Source: Alphaproteobacteria bacterium
GTDB taxonomy: Bacteria; Pseudomonadota; Alphaproteobacteria; RF32; CAG-239
NCBI GenBank assembly: GCA_017635595.1
Contig: JAGBLF010000013.1
Span: forward strand, 1-64,000
Direction of reading: 5' to 3'
DNA: 64,000 nt
Shown piece after piece: positions 51,352 through 59,900 of this stretch; within the stretch, counting starts at the first letter, position 1, and every line of letters begins with the position of its first letter. The position numbers and the translations under genes are program-made. Below the pieces are notes generated by a model. The model did not search any database. It was not told the origin of the DNA and worked only from the letters and a program-made list of their open reading frames with translations.

Positions 51352-51383
51352 AAAAAAAGCCGTCAGTTACGACAGCTTTTTTT
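51352..51383. terminator. terminator after the DUF192 gene
   Basis: Stem of 12 positions with one C-A mismatch (51353-51364 with 51371-51382 or so), A/T runs on both sides; it serves the minus-strand DUF192 gene ending at 51400. Confidence 0.75.
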
Positions 51384-51399
51384 AAATTAAGAATTCTGT

Positions 51400-51873
51400 T
51401 TATTTCTTATCTAATAAATCGAATTTGAATTTATCGCCGATGGAAATACCGTATTGAGCAATTTGTCCGCCGTTGATTTCTAATACCAAACGCGGACGCT
51501 TCGGCGGATAAATCGGGGTAACATCATTCGGACGGGCATTTTCGTAATAGCTGAATACGACTCCGTTTTCATCAACAAAGACGATATCCAAAGGAATTAA
51601 GGTATCCTTCATCCATAAGGCAACTTCCATATCCTGAGGTAAGATATTAATATCAAACACTAAACCGGAATTGATATCCAATGAAGTTCTACCCATTAAA
51701 CCGTTATACATTTTCTCTTTCGTATCTGCGGTTTCAACTTTATATGCTGCACGTACGGCGCCTTCCGGCGTGATAATTTGCAAGTCAGACAGTGCAACTT
51801 CATTCTCTGATTTGGAACAAGAAGCCGTAAATACCAGTACGGATAAAGCGATTAATCTTAAAAATTTAAACAT
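51400..51873 (-). CDS. DUF192 lipoprotein
   Basis: 157 aa. Lipoprotein signal with lipobox ending TASC (Cys19). DUF192 domain: KEKMYNGLMGRTSLDINSGLVF, MEVALWMKDTLIPLDIVFVD and LVLEINGGQIAQYGISIGD. The family is common in proteobacteria and archaea, small beta-barrel of unknown function. Alone between terminators. Confidence 0.88.
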   Translation of the reverse strand: MFKFLRLIALSVLVFTASCSKSENEVALSDLQIITPEGAVRAAYKVETADTKEKMYNGLMGRTSLDINSGLVFDINILPQDMEVALWMKDTLIPLDIVFVDENGVVFSYYENARPNDVTPIYPPKRPRLVLEINGGQIAQYGISIGDKFKFDLLDKK

Positions 51874-52055
51874 TACTTATCTCCATTTTATGTTATCTAC
51901 GCCGCAGTATATTAGATATTTTTTTTTAATTCAATGTAATTTTTTACTTTTTTACCCTTTTTTTTACTTGTTGGCAAAAAAGCAAATATGCTTGTCAGAT
52001 AAACAGATGTTTGCTAAGTTTAATAAAATTTATTGTAACTTGATGGAGATGCGGT

Positions 52056-52520
52056 ATGAAGAAAATATGCAGTATTCTTATGGCCTTGGTTTTGAGCGGG
52101 TGTGCCGGCGTTTTTAATAAACCGATATGCATACAGAAACGGGTGTCGGTTGCTGAAATATCTAAAATAGAACTGGCAGGGGTTATTCACTATGCCGACG
52201 GACAATCCGATTTAAGCGGCGACGATTGGACTTTGCTGAGTCAAATTGCCGAGCAGGCTAAAAAAACAAAGGCTAAAGTTGCTGTATACGGACATGCTTC
52301 ACACCGCACAAAAACACAAGATCCGTTACAGCGAATTCTTGTCAATATAAAAGTTTCAAACGATCGGGCCGTAAAGGTTATGTCCGGACTATGGGCTTAC
52401 GGCGTGCCGCTAGCCGAAATTAAAACTATGGCAATGTTCGATACGCGTCCGGTAGCTGAAGAAACCGACCGTAAAGGCGAACAGGCAAATCGCCGTACCG
52501 AAATATATCTGTATTGGTAG
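52056..52520 (+). CDS. OmpA/Pal-like lipoprotein
   Basis: 154 aa. Lipoprotein signal ending LSGC (Cys16). The C-terminal OmpA-like peptidoglycan-binding fold is seen in KAKVAVYGHASHR, NIKVSNDRAVKVMSGLWAYGV and GEQANRRTEIYLYW. It would link an outer membrane lipid anchor to the wall. TGGAGA precedes ATG. It ends 6 bp before recJ. Confidence 0.82.
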   Translation: MKKICSILMALVLSGCAGVFNKPICIQKRVSVAEISKIELAGVIHYADGQSDLSGDDWTLLSQIAEQAKKTKAKVAVYGHASHRTKTQDPLQRILVNIKVSNDRAVKVMSGLWAYGVPLAEIKTMAMFDTRPVAEETDRKGEQANRRTEIYLYW

Positions 52521-52526
52521 CGGCAG

Positions 52527-54290
52527 ATGACGGCAAATACCGAAAATCTGTCTTTGGGCGGTAATGTGTGGAATGTCGCGGCAATCGATGATGGCTTAAG
52601 CGCGCGGATTGCTGCGGCGTACGATATTTCGCCGCAAATAGCCGGCATTATGTGCGTGCGCGGAATTGATTTTACCGAAGCAGAAAGTTTTTTGAACCCA
52701 AAATTGCAAACATTGATGCCGGACCCATACGTGTTAAAGGATATGCGGAAAGCCTCTGAACGAATTGCTGAGGCTATTGAAAATAAAGAACAAATTGCCA
52801 TTATCGGCGATTATGATGTTGACGGTGCCACATCTACTTCGGAATTAACACGTTTTTTTAAGCATAACGGAATAGAACCGCTGATACATATTCCGAGCCG
52901 CGAAGAAGGCTACGGGCCGAGCGATTTGGCGTTTGCCGAGTTTAAACAAGGACAGGCAACACTGGTAATTACCATTGATTGCGGTACGACAGCCTTTGAT
53001 GTGCTTGATCGTGCGGCGGCAGAAGGGTTTGATATTATAGTTATCGATCACCATGAAGCCGAAGCCAGATTGCCCAAAGTGTATGCCGTGGTTAATCCGA
53101 AGCGTTTGGATGAAGAAAATCCGTATAAATATTTAGCATATATGTCGGCGGTGGGGGTCGGTTTTATGACCTTAGTGGCTGTTAATAGGCTGTTGAGACA
53201 ACATGGTTTTTATAAAAACAAAGCTGAACCTAATTTAATGCAACTCTTAGATTTAGTCGCTTTGGGTACAGTTTGCGACGTAGTGCCTTTGCGAGGCCTG
53301 AACCGTGCTTATGTGAAGCAAGGTTTGAAGGTTATGGCGCAGCAGCAAAACATAGGCTTGAAAAATCTGATGGAAATCTTAGAGCTCAAAGAGGCACCGC
53401 AAGCGTATCACCTTGGGTTTGTATTGGGACCGCGTATCAATGCTTGCGGACGTGTCGGCGATGCAACGCTCGGCAGTAAGCTTTTGTGTTCTGAAAATGA
53501 AATTGAAGCACGAATGTTGGCTGAAAAATTCAATCAATTCAATATTGAACGTAAAGAAATCGAAAATTACGTTTTGTTGCAGGCAATAGAACAAGTCGAA
53601 GGTAAAATAGCGCGTTATCCGATGGCTTTTGCCTACGGAGAAGATTGGCATCAGGGCGTTATAGGCATTGTTGCCGGCAAATTAAAAGAGCGTTATAACG
53701 TGCCGGCATTCGTTATGTCAATTGAGCCGGACGGCGTTAAAGGTTCGGCGCGCTCGGTGGACGGTATCGATTTGGGCGCTTTAATTATCTCGGCTAAAGA
53801 AAAAGGCGTGATTACCGAAGGCGGCGGACATATTATGGCAGCCGGTTTTTCGCTGGAAAAAGAAAAAATTCCGGAATTTGAAAAATTTGTCGGCGAATAT
53901 ATCGAAAGCCGTTTAGGAAACGAAAAAATTGCGCCGGTGTTGAATGTTGATTGCATTATGCATTTGAGCGGCGTAACGGAAAAATTTGCTGATGAGCTCA
54001 GCAGGTTGGAACCGTACGGAACGGATAATCCGGAGCCGATGATTATGCTGCAAAATGTTCGGATTAATCGTCCGCAAACAGTGGGTAACGGTCATGTGCG
54101 TTGCTTTTTATCGACGGCAATGGGCGGAAGTCTGCCGGCGATTGCTTTTCGGTGTACCGATAATGAAATCGGCCGCGCTATGTTAGAACAACGCGGTGAA
54201 GCATTTGATGTTGTCGGTACGGTTAAAATTGATAATTGGCAGAACCGTAAAAAGGTTCAATTCATTATTAATGATATAGCGAGGAAATAA
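52527..54290 (+). CDS. recJ: single-stranded-DNA exonuclease RecJ
   Basis: 587 aa. 5'-3' ssDNA exonuclease in RecFOR repair, mismatch and base-excision repair. DHH-family motifs: IGDYDVDGATSTS, ITIDCGTT, VIDHHEAE, NPKR, LVALGTVCDVVPL; DHHA1 domain GEDWHQGVIGIVAGKL and GGGHIMAAGF; an OB domain at the C-terminus. RecO, its pathway partner, is at 56405. Confidence 0.96.
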   Translation: MTANTENLSLGGNVWNVAAIDDGLSARIAAAYDISPQIAGIMCVRGIDFTEAESFLNPKLQTLMPDPYVLKDMRKASERIAEAIENKEQIAIIGDYDVDGATSTSELTRFFKHNGIEPLIHIPSREEGYGPSDLAFAEFKQGQATLVITIDCGTTAFDVLDRAAAEGFDIIVIDHHEAEARLPKVYAVVNPKRLDEENPYKYLAYMSAVGVGFMTLVAVNRLLRQHGFYKNKAEPNLMQLLDLVALGTVCDVVPLRGLNRAYVKQGLKVMAQQQNIGLKNLMEILELKEAPQAYHLGFVLGPRINACGRVGDATLGSKLLCSENEIEARMLAEKFNQFNIERKEIENYVLLQAIEQVEGKIARYPMAFAYGEDWHQGVIGIVAGKLKERYNVPAFVMSIEPDGVKGSARSVDGIDLGALIISAKEKGVITEGGGHIMAAGFSLEKEKIPEFEKFVGEYIESRLGNEKIAPVLNVDCIMHLSGVTEKFADELSRLEPYGTDNPEPMIMLQNVRINRPQTVGNGHVRCFLSTAMGGSLPAIAFRCTDNEIGRAMLEQRGEAFDVVGTVKIDNWQNRKKVQFIINDIARK

Positions 54291-54950
54291 ATGGCTGAAG
54301 AAAAGGAAAATAACGACGGTATTATCTCTAAAATAAAAAGTTATTTTTTAACAGGTGTGATTGTGGCCGCGCCGGTCACCATTACGGCCTATATGTCGTA
54401 TCATTTGGTGTTGTGGATTAATGAAGTTACCAGTAAACTTATTCCTCAACAGTGGAAAATAGGTGATTTTGCACCATATGCCGTACCGGGGTTAGGGCTG
54501 ATTTTACTATTGACGGTGCTGGTTGTTATAGGTATGTTGACAACGGGTTTTGTCGGCAGGTTCTTTGTTAATTTGGGCGAACGGATTATCCGTAAAATGC
54601 CGTTTATATCAAGCTTTTATTCTCTGATTAAGCAAATTTTTGAAACATTTTTGTCGCAAAAATCACGCTCGTTCAGTGAGGTGGTGTTGGTTGAATACCC
54701 ACGTCAGGGTTTGTGGACAATTGCATTTGTAAGCAAAGATGAAACCGGCGGTGAAGTCGATGAAAAAACAGGCCGGCCGCATTTAAGTATATATGTACCG
54801 ACAACGCCAAATCCGACATCGGGATTTTTGATTTTTGTACCCGAAAAGGATGTTATTAAGTTGGACATGAGTGTTGAAGACGGTATCAAATATGTGATAT
54901 CGTGCGGTATCGTGACACCGGAAATGAAAAAATTAACCAAAAAGAAATAG
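54291..54950 (+). CDS. DUF502 membrane protein
   Basis: 219 aa, two membrane helices (YFLTGVIVAAPVTITAYMSY and VPGLGLILLLTVLVVIGMLT) and a conserved C-terminal domain (SRSFSEVVLVEYPRQGLWTI, VYVPTTPNPTSGFL-like). Widespread family of unknown role. It begins directly after the recJ stop. Confidence 0.88.
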   Translation: MAEEKENNDGIISKIKSYFLTGVIVAAPVTITAYMSYHLVLWINEVTSKLIPQQWKIGDFAPYAVPGLGLILLLTVLVVIGMLTTGFVGRFFVNLGERIIRKMPFISSFYSLIKQIFETFLSQKSRSFSEVVLVEYPRQGLWTIAFVSKDETGGEVDEKTGRPHLSIYVPTTPNPTSGFLIFVPEKDVIKLDMSVEDGIKYVISCGIVTPEMKKLTKKK

Positions 54951-54958
54951 GACAAGAA

Positions 54959-55516
54959 ATGAATTTTAATAAGACATTTTTAATGCTGATTGCAAGCCTG
55001 ATGCTAATGTCATCCGGTCAGGCAAGAGCCGGGATTTTGGCCGATTGGTCTGATTTTATTGTTAATGATATCAAAGATATACGATGTATGCATCACTATG
55101 ATGTGTACGTGCCGGTGTATGCTTGGCACAACCGTCTGACCTATGATAACGAACATATCCGTAAATACAATGAAAATCCATGGGGCGCAGGATTCGGAAT
55201 TTCGCACTATAACAGCGAACACACTTGGTCAGGTATTTACGCAATGGCCTTTAAGGATTCGAATTCCTATCTCGAAACTTATTTCGGTTATGCCCGTCAA
55301 TGGAACTGGACAGCCGGAGAACATAATCAATGGCGTGCCGGTATCGGGTATGCACTCGGTTTGACACAACGTCACGAATACGCCTATATACCTGTGCCAT
55401 TGCCGTTACCGATGTTCGGTGTCGGATATCGTCATATTGATTTACAAGCCGTTTATGTACCGGGCGTGAAAAATGACGGTAACGTTTTGTTTGCTTTTAC
55501 ACGTTTTCACTTTTAA
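54959..55516 (+). CDS. pagP: lipid A palmitoyltransferase PagP
   Basis: 185 aa. Signal peptide (residues 1-24), then the eight-stranded outer-membrane barrel that moves palmitate from phospholipid to lipid A. Alignment with E. coli PagP is clear: YDVYVPVYAWHNRLTYD with catalytic His57, NENPWGAGFGIS, AMAFKDS with Asp100 and Ser101, YIPVPLPLPMFGVGY and GNVLFAFTRFHF. PagP is rare in alphaproteobacteria outside Bordetella-like and Legionella-like bacteria, so this may be acquired. The start is ATG 54959, 8 bp after the DUF502 stop. It would blunt host recognition of LPS. Confidence 0.92.
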   Translation: MNFNKTFLMLIASLMLMSSGQARAGILADWSDFIVNDIKDIRCMHHYDVYVPVYAWHNRLTYDNEHIRKYNENPWGAGFGISHYNSEHTWSGIYAMAFKDSNSYLETYFGYARQWNWTAGEHNQWRAGIGYALGLTQRHEYAYIPVPLPLPMFGVGYRHIDLQAVYVPGVKNDGNVLFAFTRFHF

Positions 55517-55530
55517 TTGAAGGAAAGAAT

Positions 55531-56373
55531 ATGGAACAAAAAATCATTAAAGTCGGTTCTGTTGAATTAGGGAATCGTTTGCCGCTCGGATTAATTGCCG
55601 GTCCGTGCCAAATCGAGAGCCGTGAGCACGCGATTTTTATTGCCGGTGCAATGGTCGAAATTACCAAAAAACTCGGTATTCCGTATATATTCAAAGCTTC
55701 GTTTGATAAAGCTAACCGTACGTCAATTACCAGTGCACGCGGTGTCGGTTTGGAAGAGGGTATGCGCACTTTTGAAGAAATCCGCAAGTTATATCCGGAT
55801 TTACCGATTGTGACCGATATTCATGAATGTTCTCAGTGCCCGATTGTCGCGCAATACGTCGATATGCTGCAAATTCCGGCATTTTTGTGCCGTCAGACCG
55901 ATTTGGTGGTTGCCGCTGCCAAAACAGGTAAAGTCGTCAATGTGAAAAAAGGACAATTTTTGGCACCGTGGGATGTGAAAAATATTGTTAAAAAAGTCGA
56001 AGATTCGGGAAATCATAGCGTATGCATCACCGAGCGCGGAACAAGTTTCGGTTATAACACATTGGTAACCGATATGCGGGCTTTTCCGCAAATGGCGAAA
56101 GATACAGGGTATCCGGTGATTTTTGATGCCACACACTCGGTTCAGCAACCAGGCGGTTTGGGTGGAACAACCGGTGGTCAGCGTGAATTTGCGCCGGTAT
56201 TGGCCAGAGCCGCGGTGGCAGTCGGTGTGGCGGCCGTGTTTATCGAAACACACGAAAATCCGGATAAGGCTTTGTCCGATGGACCAAACTCCATTGCACT
56301 GGCCGATATGGAACGCGTTATCTCCGAATTGATGGCTTTTGACCGAGTTAATAAAAGTTTAATCAAAATATGA
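55531..56373 (+). CDS. kdsA: 3-deoxy-8-phosphooctulonate synthase
   Basis: 280 aa. It joins arabinose-5-phosphate and PEP to Kdo-8-phosphate for LPS inner core. GPCQIESREHA, FKASFDKANRTS, VTDIHE, QTDLVVAAAKTGK, TERGTSFGYNTLV and DATHSVQQPGG are the family motifs. GAAGGAAAG precedes ATG. It confirms a Kdo-containing LPS. Confidence 0.97.
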   Translation: MEQKIIKVGSVELGNRLPLGLIAGPCQIESREHAIFIAGAMVEITKKLGIPYIFKASFDKANRTSITSARGVGLEEGMRTFEEIRKLYPDLPIVTDIHECSQCPIVAQYVDMLQIPAFLCRQTDLVVAAAKTGKVVNVKKGQFLAPWDVKNIVKKVEDSGNHSVCITERGTSFGYNTLVTDMRAFPQMAKDTGYPVIFDATHSVQQPGGLGGTTGGQREFAPVLARAAVAVGVAAVFIETHENPDKALSDGPNSIALADMERVISELMAFDRVNKSLIKI

Positions 56374-56404
56374 TATAAAATAGCCGAATAATTTGGCGGA
56401 AAAT

Positions 56405-57139
56405 ATGCAGTTCAGCGGTGAAGGATACATAATCAAAATCAAAAATCACGGCGAAAAGTCGGCGATTGTGACTTTGGTTTGCCCGCAAAGAGGCAAAATT
56501 GTCGGCTATGTCAACGGGGCTTTGAGTAAACGCAACCTCGGAATGTGGCAGCTCGGTAATTATATATCGTTTAATGCCTATGCCCGTGTTGAAGAAAATA
56601 TGCTCAGCTTAAAAGGAACGGAGCTGGTACGTTCGCATACGGCAGATTTTCTACTCGATAATGATAAAATAGGCGCATTGGTTTCTTTAAGCCGCTTGAT
56701 TGATGAATGTGTCGCCGAAAATGATGATTTGGGACAACTTTATATCGCGGTAGATGACTTCTTTACCCATATACACGAAAATAATTGGCTGGCATATTAC
56801 TCGTTTTTTGAATACTATCTTTTGGATTTTTTAGGCATCGGTTTAGATGTAAGTGCTTGTGCAGTTACCGGAAAACACAGCGATTTACAATATATATCGC
56901 CGAAAACCGGACGAGCTGTTTGCGCCGAAGTCGGCGAACCGTATAAAGACAGATTATATGCCTATCCGCACTATATCGTCGAAGGGAACCATTCTCCGCA
57001 ATACAAGGAAATAGCCAACGTTTTGACTATGACCGGTAATTTTTTGAATAAAAATTTTTTAGCACAACATAACTTGCAATTGCCGGAAAAGCGTGCTAAC
57101 TTGCTCAATATTGCGCAGGCATATAAGATAAAATTATAG
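56405..57139 (+). CDS. recO: DNA repair protein RecO
   Basis: 244 aa. It loads RecA on SSB-covered DNA with RecR. N-terminal OB fold (GEGYIIKIKNHGEKSAIVTL), a helical core, and a C-terminal zinc-like region that here has lost most cysteines (DVSACAVTGKHSDLQYISP). ATG 56405 with GGCGGA before it is preferred over the TTG at 56393. It ends 9 bp before parC. Confidence 0.9.
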   Translation: MQFSGEGYIIKIKNHGEKSAIVTLVCPQRGKIVGYVNGALSKRNLGMWQLGNYISFNAYARVEENMLSLKGTELVRSHTADFLLDNDKIGALVSLSRLIDECVAENDDLGQLYIAVDDFFTHIHENNWLAYYSFFEYYLLDFLGIGLDVSACAVTGKHSDLQYISPKTGRAVCAEVGEPYKDRLYAYPHYIVEGNHSPQYKEIANVLTMTGNFLNKNFLAQHNLQLPEKRANLLNIAQAYKIKL

Positions 57140-57148
57140 GTGAGTTGA

Positions 57149-59368
57149 ATGGCAGAAGAAGAGCAAAAAATTAAAGATGTCCAATTTGGAGAAGAATTAA
57201 GCAAACGCTATTTGTCGTATGCCATGTCGACTATTGTATCACGCTCGCTTCCGGATGTGCGCGATGGCTTGAAACCGGTGCACCGTCGTTTGATGTATGC
57301 CATGCGTCAGCTGCATTTGGATCCTAAAAACGGCTTTAAAAAATGTGCGCGTGTGGTCGGTGACGTTATCGGTAAATATCACCCGCACGGCGACAGTGCC
57401 GTTTATGGGGCTATGGTGCGTTTGGCTCAGGATTTTTCGGTGCGTTATCCGTTGGTAGACGGGCAGGGCAATTTCGGCAATATTGACGGTGACGGTGCGG
57501 CCGCCATGCGTTATACCGAAGCGCGTCTGACCGAATTTGCCATGGACCTGATGGCCGGCTTAAATGATGATGCCGTTGATTTTACCGATACTTACGACGG
57601 TGAGGATTCCGAACCGGTTGTTATGCCGGCAATGGTGCCGAATTTGCTGTGTAACGGCTCAATGGGTATTGCCGTCGGTATGGCCACCAATATTCCGCCG
57701 CATAATTTGAGTGAGTTAAGCGATGCGCTGCTGTTTATGATTGAACATCCCGATTGTGATGAAGAAGCGGTGGTGCGTCGCGTAAAAGGTCCGGATTTTC
57801 CGACCGGCGGTGTGATTATCGATTCGTTTGAAACCATATTAAATAATTACAAACAAGGCAAAGGTAATTTTCGGATTCGGGCTAAATGGACAACCGAAGA
57901 TTTGGGACACGGTCAATATCAAATTGTTGTCACCGAAATTCCGTATCAGGTGATAAAATCCAAATTAATTGAAAAAATCGCCGAACTTTTGATGAATAAA
58001 AAACTGCCGTTATTGGCAGATGTACGCGATGAATCGGCGCAAGATGTCCGTATCGTTTTGGAACCGAAAAACCGTATGGTTGACGCAACGCTGTTGATGG
58101 AACATTTATTCCGTCAAACCGATATGGAAGCCAAATTCAATATGAATATGAACGTGCTCGACTTGGACGGCGTGCCTAGAGTAATGAGCTTGAAAGAGGT
58201 TCTGCATAATTATCTCATTCATCGCAACGAAGTATTTTTGCGCAAAGTTAAATTCAGATTAGGCAAAATCAATGCTCGCTTAGAAATTCTTGAAGGTTAT
58301 TTGGCGGCGTATCTGAATTTGGATGAAGTAATCCGTATTATCCGTGAAGAAGACGAACCGAAAGCCAAATTGATGCAAACGTTCAACCTGACGGATAATC
58401 AGGCCGAAGCTATTTTGAATATGAAACTGCGTAACTTACGCAAGTTGGATGAAGAACAAATCAATGCCGAGCATAACGAACTTTTGGAAGAAAAGGCTGA
58501 ACTTGAAATCTTAGCAAGTGATGAAACAAAGCGATGGGCAGCCATAGCCGAAGAAATCAAAAAAATCAAAGAAAAATACGGCAAAAAAACGGCATTGGGC
58601 CGCCGTCGTACCGATTTTGCCGAGGCACCGGCCGATATTGAAATGCCGATAGAAGCCATTATCGAAAAAGAACCGATCACGGTTATTCTGTCGCAAAAGG
58701 GCTGGATACGCTGCATGAAAGGTTACATCGACTTAAACGAAAACTTTAAGTTTAAGGATGATGATGCGCTGGCCTTTGCCATTCATGCGCAAACAACCGA
58801 CAAAATCGTTCTTTTGGATAATAAGGGTAAGTTCTTTAATGTGGTTGCTAATGACATTCCGAGCGGGCGCGGTTTCGGTCAACCGGTACGTTTGATGATA
58901 GATTTAGCTAACAGTGATGAGATTGTGGCGATGTTTGTCTACCAGCCGGAACAGAGCTATTTGGTTGCTTCGGATAAGGGATACGGCTTTATTGTCGACC
59001 AAAATCATATTTTGGCACAAACCCGTAACGGTCGTAAGATTATGAATGTGGCCGATAATGAAAATGTGAAATTCTGTCTGCCGATGACGGGAGATTATGT
59101 GGCAACCGTCGGCGAAAACCGGAAATTATTGGTGTTTAAGGCCGAAGAAATTCCGACAATGGCACGCGGTCACGGTGTGTTGCTGCAACGCTATAAAGAC
59201 GGTAATATTGCCGATATTCAAATCTTTAAGGGTGAAGAAGGGTTCAGCTATAATCGTGCCGGCGGTATCAGCACCGAGAAAGAACTCATTACATGGCTCG
59301 GCCATCGGGCACAAGTCGGTAAACTGGTTCCGTTCGGCTTCCCGAAGAACAACAAATTTTTGAAATAA
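57149..59368 (+). CDS. parC: DNA topoisomerase IV subunit A
   Basis: 739 aa, type IIA topoisomerase that unlinks daughter chromosomes with Par[18 protein letters not shown], the quinolone-target helix [14 protein letters not shown] (Ser83 kept; the second quinolone site, Glu/Asp in most enzymes, is Gly87) and active-site Tyr122 (AMRYTEARL). C-terminal beta-pinwheel is shorter than in GyrA, and there is no GyrA-box (QRRGG...G), so ParC is preferred. TGAG-type weak RBS. Confidence 0.94.
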   Translation: MAEEEQKIKDVQFGEELSKRYLSYAMSTIVSRSLPDVRDGLKPVHRRLMYAMRQLHLDPKNGFKKCARVVGDVIGKYHPHGDSAVYGAMVRLAQDFSVRYPLVDGQGNFGNIDGDGAAAMRYTEARLTEFAMDLMAGLNDDAVDFTDTYDGEDSEPVVMPAMVPNLLCNGSMGIAVGMATNIPPHNLSELSDALLFMIEHPDCDEEAVVRRVKGPDFPTGGVIIDSFETILNNYKQGKGNFRIRAKWTTEDLGHGQYQIVVTEIPYQVIKSKLIEKIAELLMNKKLPLLADVRDESAQDVRIVLEPKNRMVDATLLMEHLFRQTDMEAKFNMNMNVLDLDGVPRVMSLKEVLHNYLIHRNEVFLRKVKFRLGKINARLEILEGYLAAYLNLDEVIRIIREEDEPKAKLMQTFNLTDNQAEAILNMKLRNLRKLDEEQINAEHNELLEEKAELEILASDETKRWAAIAEEIKKIKEKYGKKTALGRRRTDFAEAPADIEMPIEAIIEKEPITVILSQKGWIRCMKGYIDLNENFKFKDDDALAFAIHAQTTDKIVLLDNKGKFFNVVANDIPSGRGFGQPVRLMIDLANSDEIVAMFVYQPEQSYLVASDKGYGFIVDQNHILAQTRNGRKIMNVADNENVKFCLPMTGDYVATVGENRKLLVFKAEEIPTMARGHGVLLQRYKDGNIADIQIFKGEEGFSYNRAGGISTEKELITWLGHRAQVGKLVPFGFPKNNKFLK

Positions 59369-59408
59369 GATTATTGACATTTCCGGTCCGAAAAGGTAAA
59401 AATCATTT

Positions 59409-59436
59409 TTGTGAAAACAATAATGAAGAGTATTAT
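59409..59436 (+). promoter_or_regulatory. candidate promoter of the ACP-like gene
   Basis: TTGTGA, 16 bp, TATTAT. An alternative is TTGACA at 59374-59379 with the weaker TAAAAA 17 bp on. Either leaves an AT-rich SD-less leader. Confidence 0.45.
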
Positions 59437-59457
59437 TTATTTTAAAATCATATTTTT

Positions 59458-59754
59458 ATGGATAAACACATTTTAACAATTGAAGATGTTCGTCGTCTTC
59501 TTAAAGAAGAAGCCCTTTTTCTAAGGGATGATATTGATGTTGATGCAATGTCTGATCAAGATTTGCTTAACTCTGATTTGAGACACGGATTACGGCTTGA
59601 CAGCTTGGACATTGTGGATATGGTGTTGACACTGGAACGCGACCACCATCTGGTAATTGCGGAAGCTACGGTTGTTGAAACTATTAAGAAAGGCGGCACT
59701 GTCGGACATTTTATCGAGGCCGTTAATCAGCACTCTCTTTCAACAAAAAAATGA
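59458..59754 (+). CDS. acyl-carrier-protein-like protein
   Basis: 98 aa. It has the ACP helix-II signature LRLDSLDIVDMVLTLERDH with Ser in DSL for the phosphopantetheine arm, and a later VVETIKKGGTVGHFIEAV helix. No fatty-acid or polyketide gene is near, so its acyl partner is unknown; it is not the main AcpP. It has its own promoter and terminator and no Shine-Dalgarno. Confidence 0.8.
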   Translation: MDKHILTIEDVRRLLKEEALFLRDDIDVDAMSDQDLLNSDLRHGLRLDSLDIVDMVLTLERDHHLVIAEATVVETIKKGGTVGHFIEAVNQHSLSTKK

Positions 59755-59771
59755 TGCGTAAAGAAGATTTC

Positions 59772-59814
59772 AACAGCGTTGTTTTGCAAAAGGCAAAACG
59801 ATGCTGTTTTTTTT
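59772..59814 (+). terminator. terminator of the ACP-like gene
   Basis: A 16-bp stem with two G-U pairs (59772-59787 with 59793-59808), T run to 59814. Confidence 0.85.
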
Positions 59815-59900
59815 GTATTTAATACTTGCATAACATAAAATCCTTAGGATATAATCCGGTGTTGAAAAAAACGATGATGCACACGTGAAAGCAGAACAAT

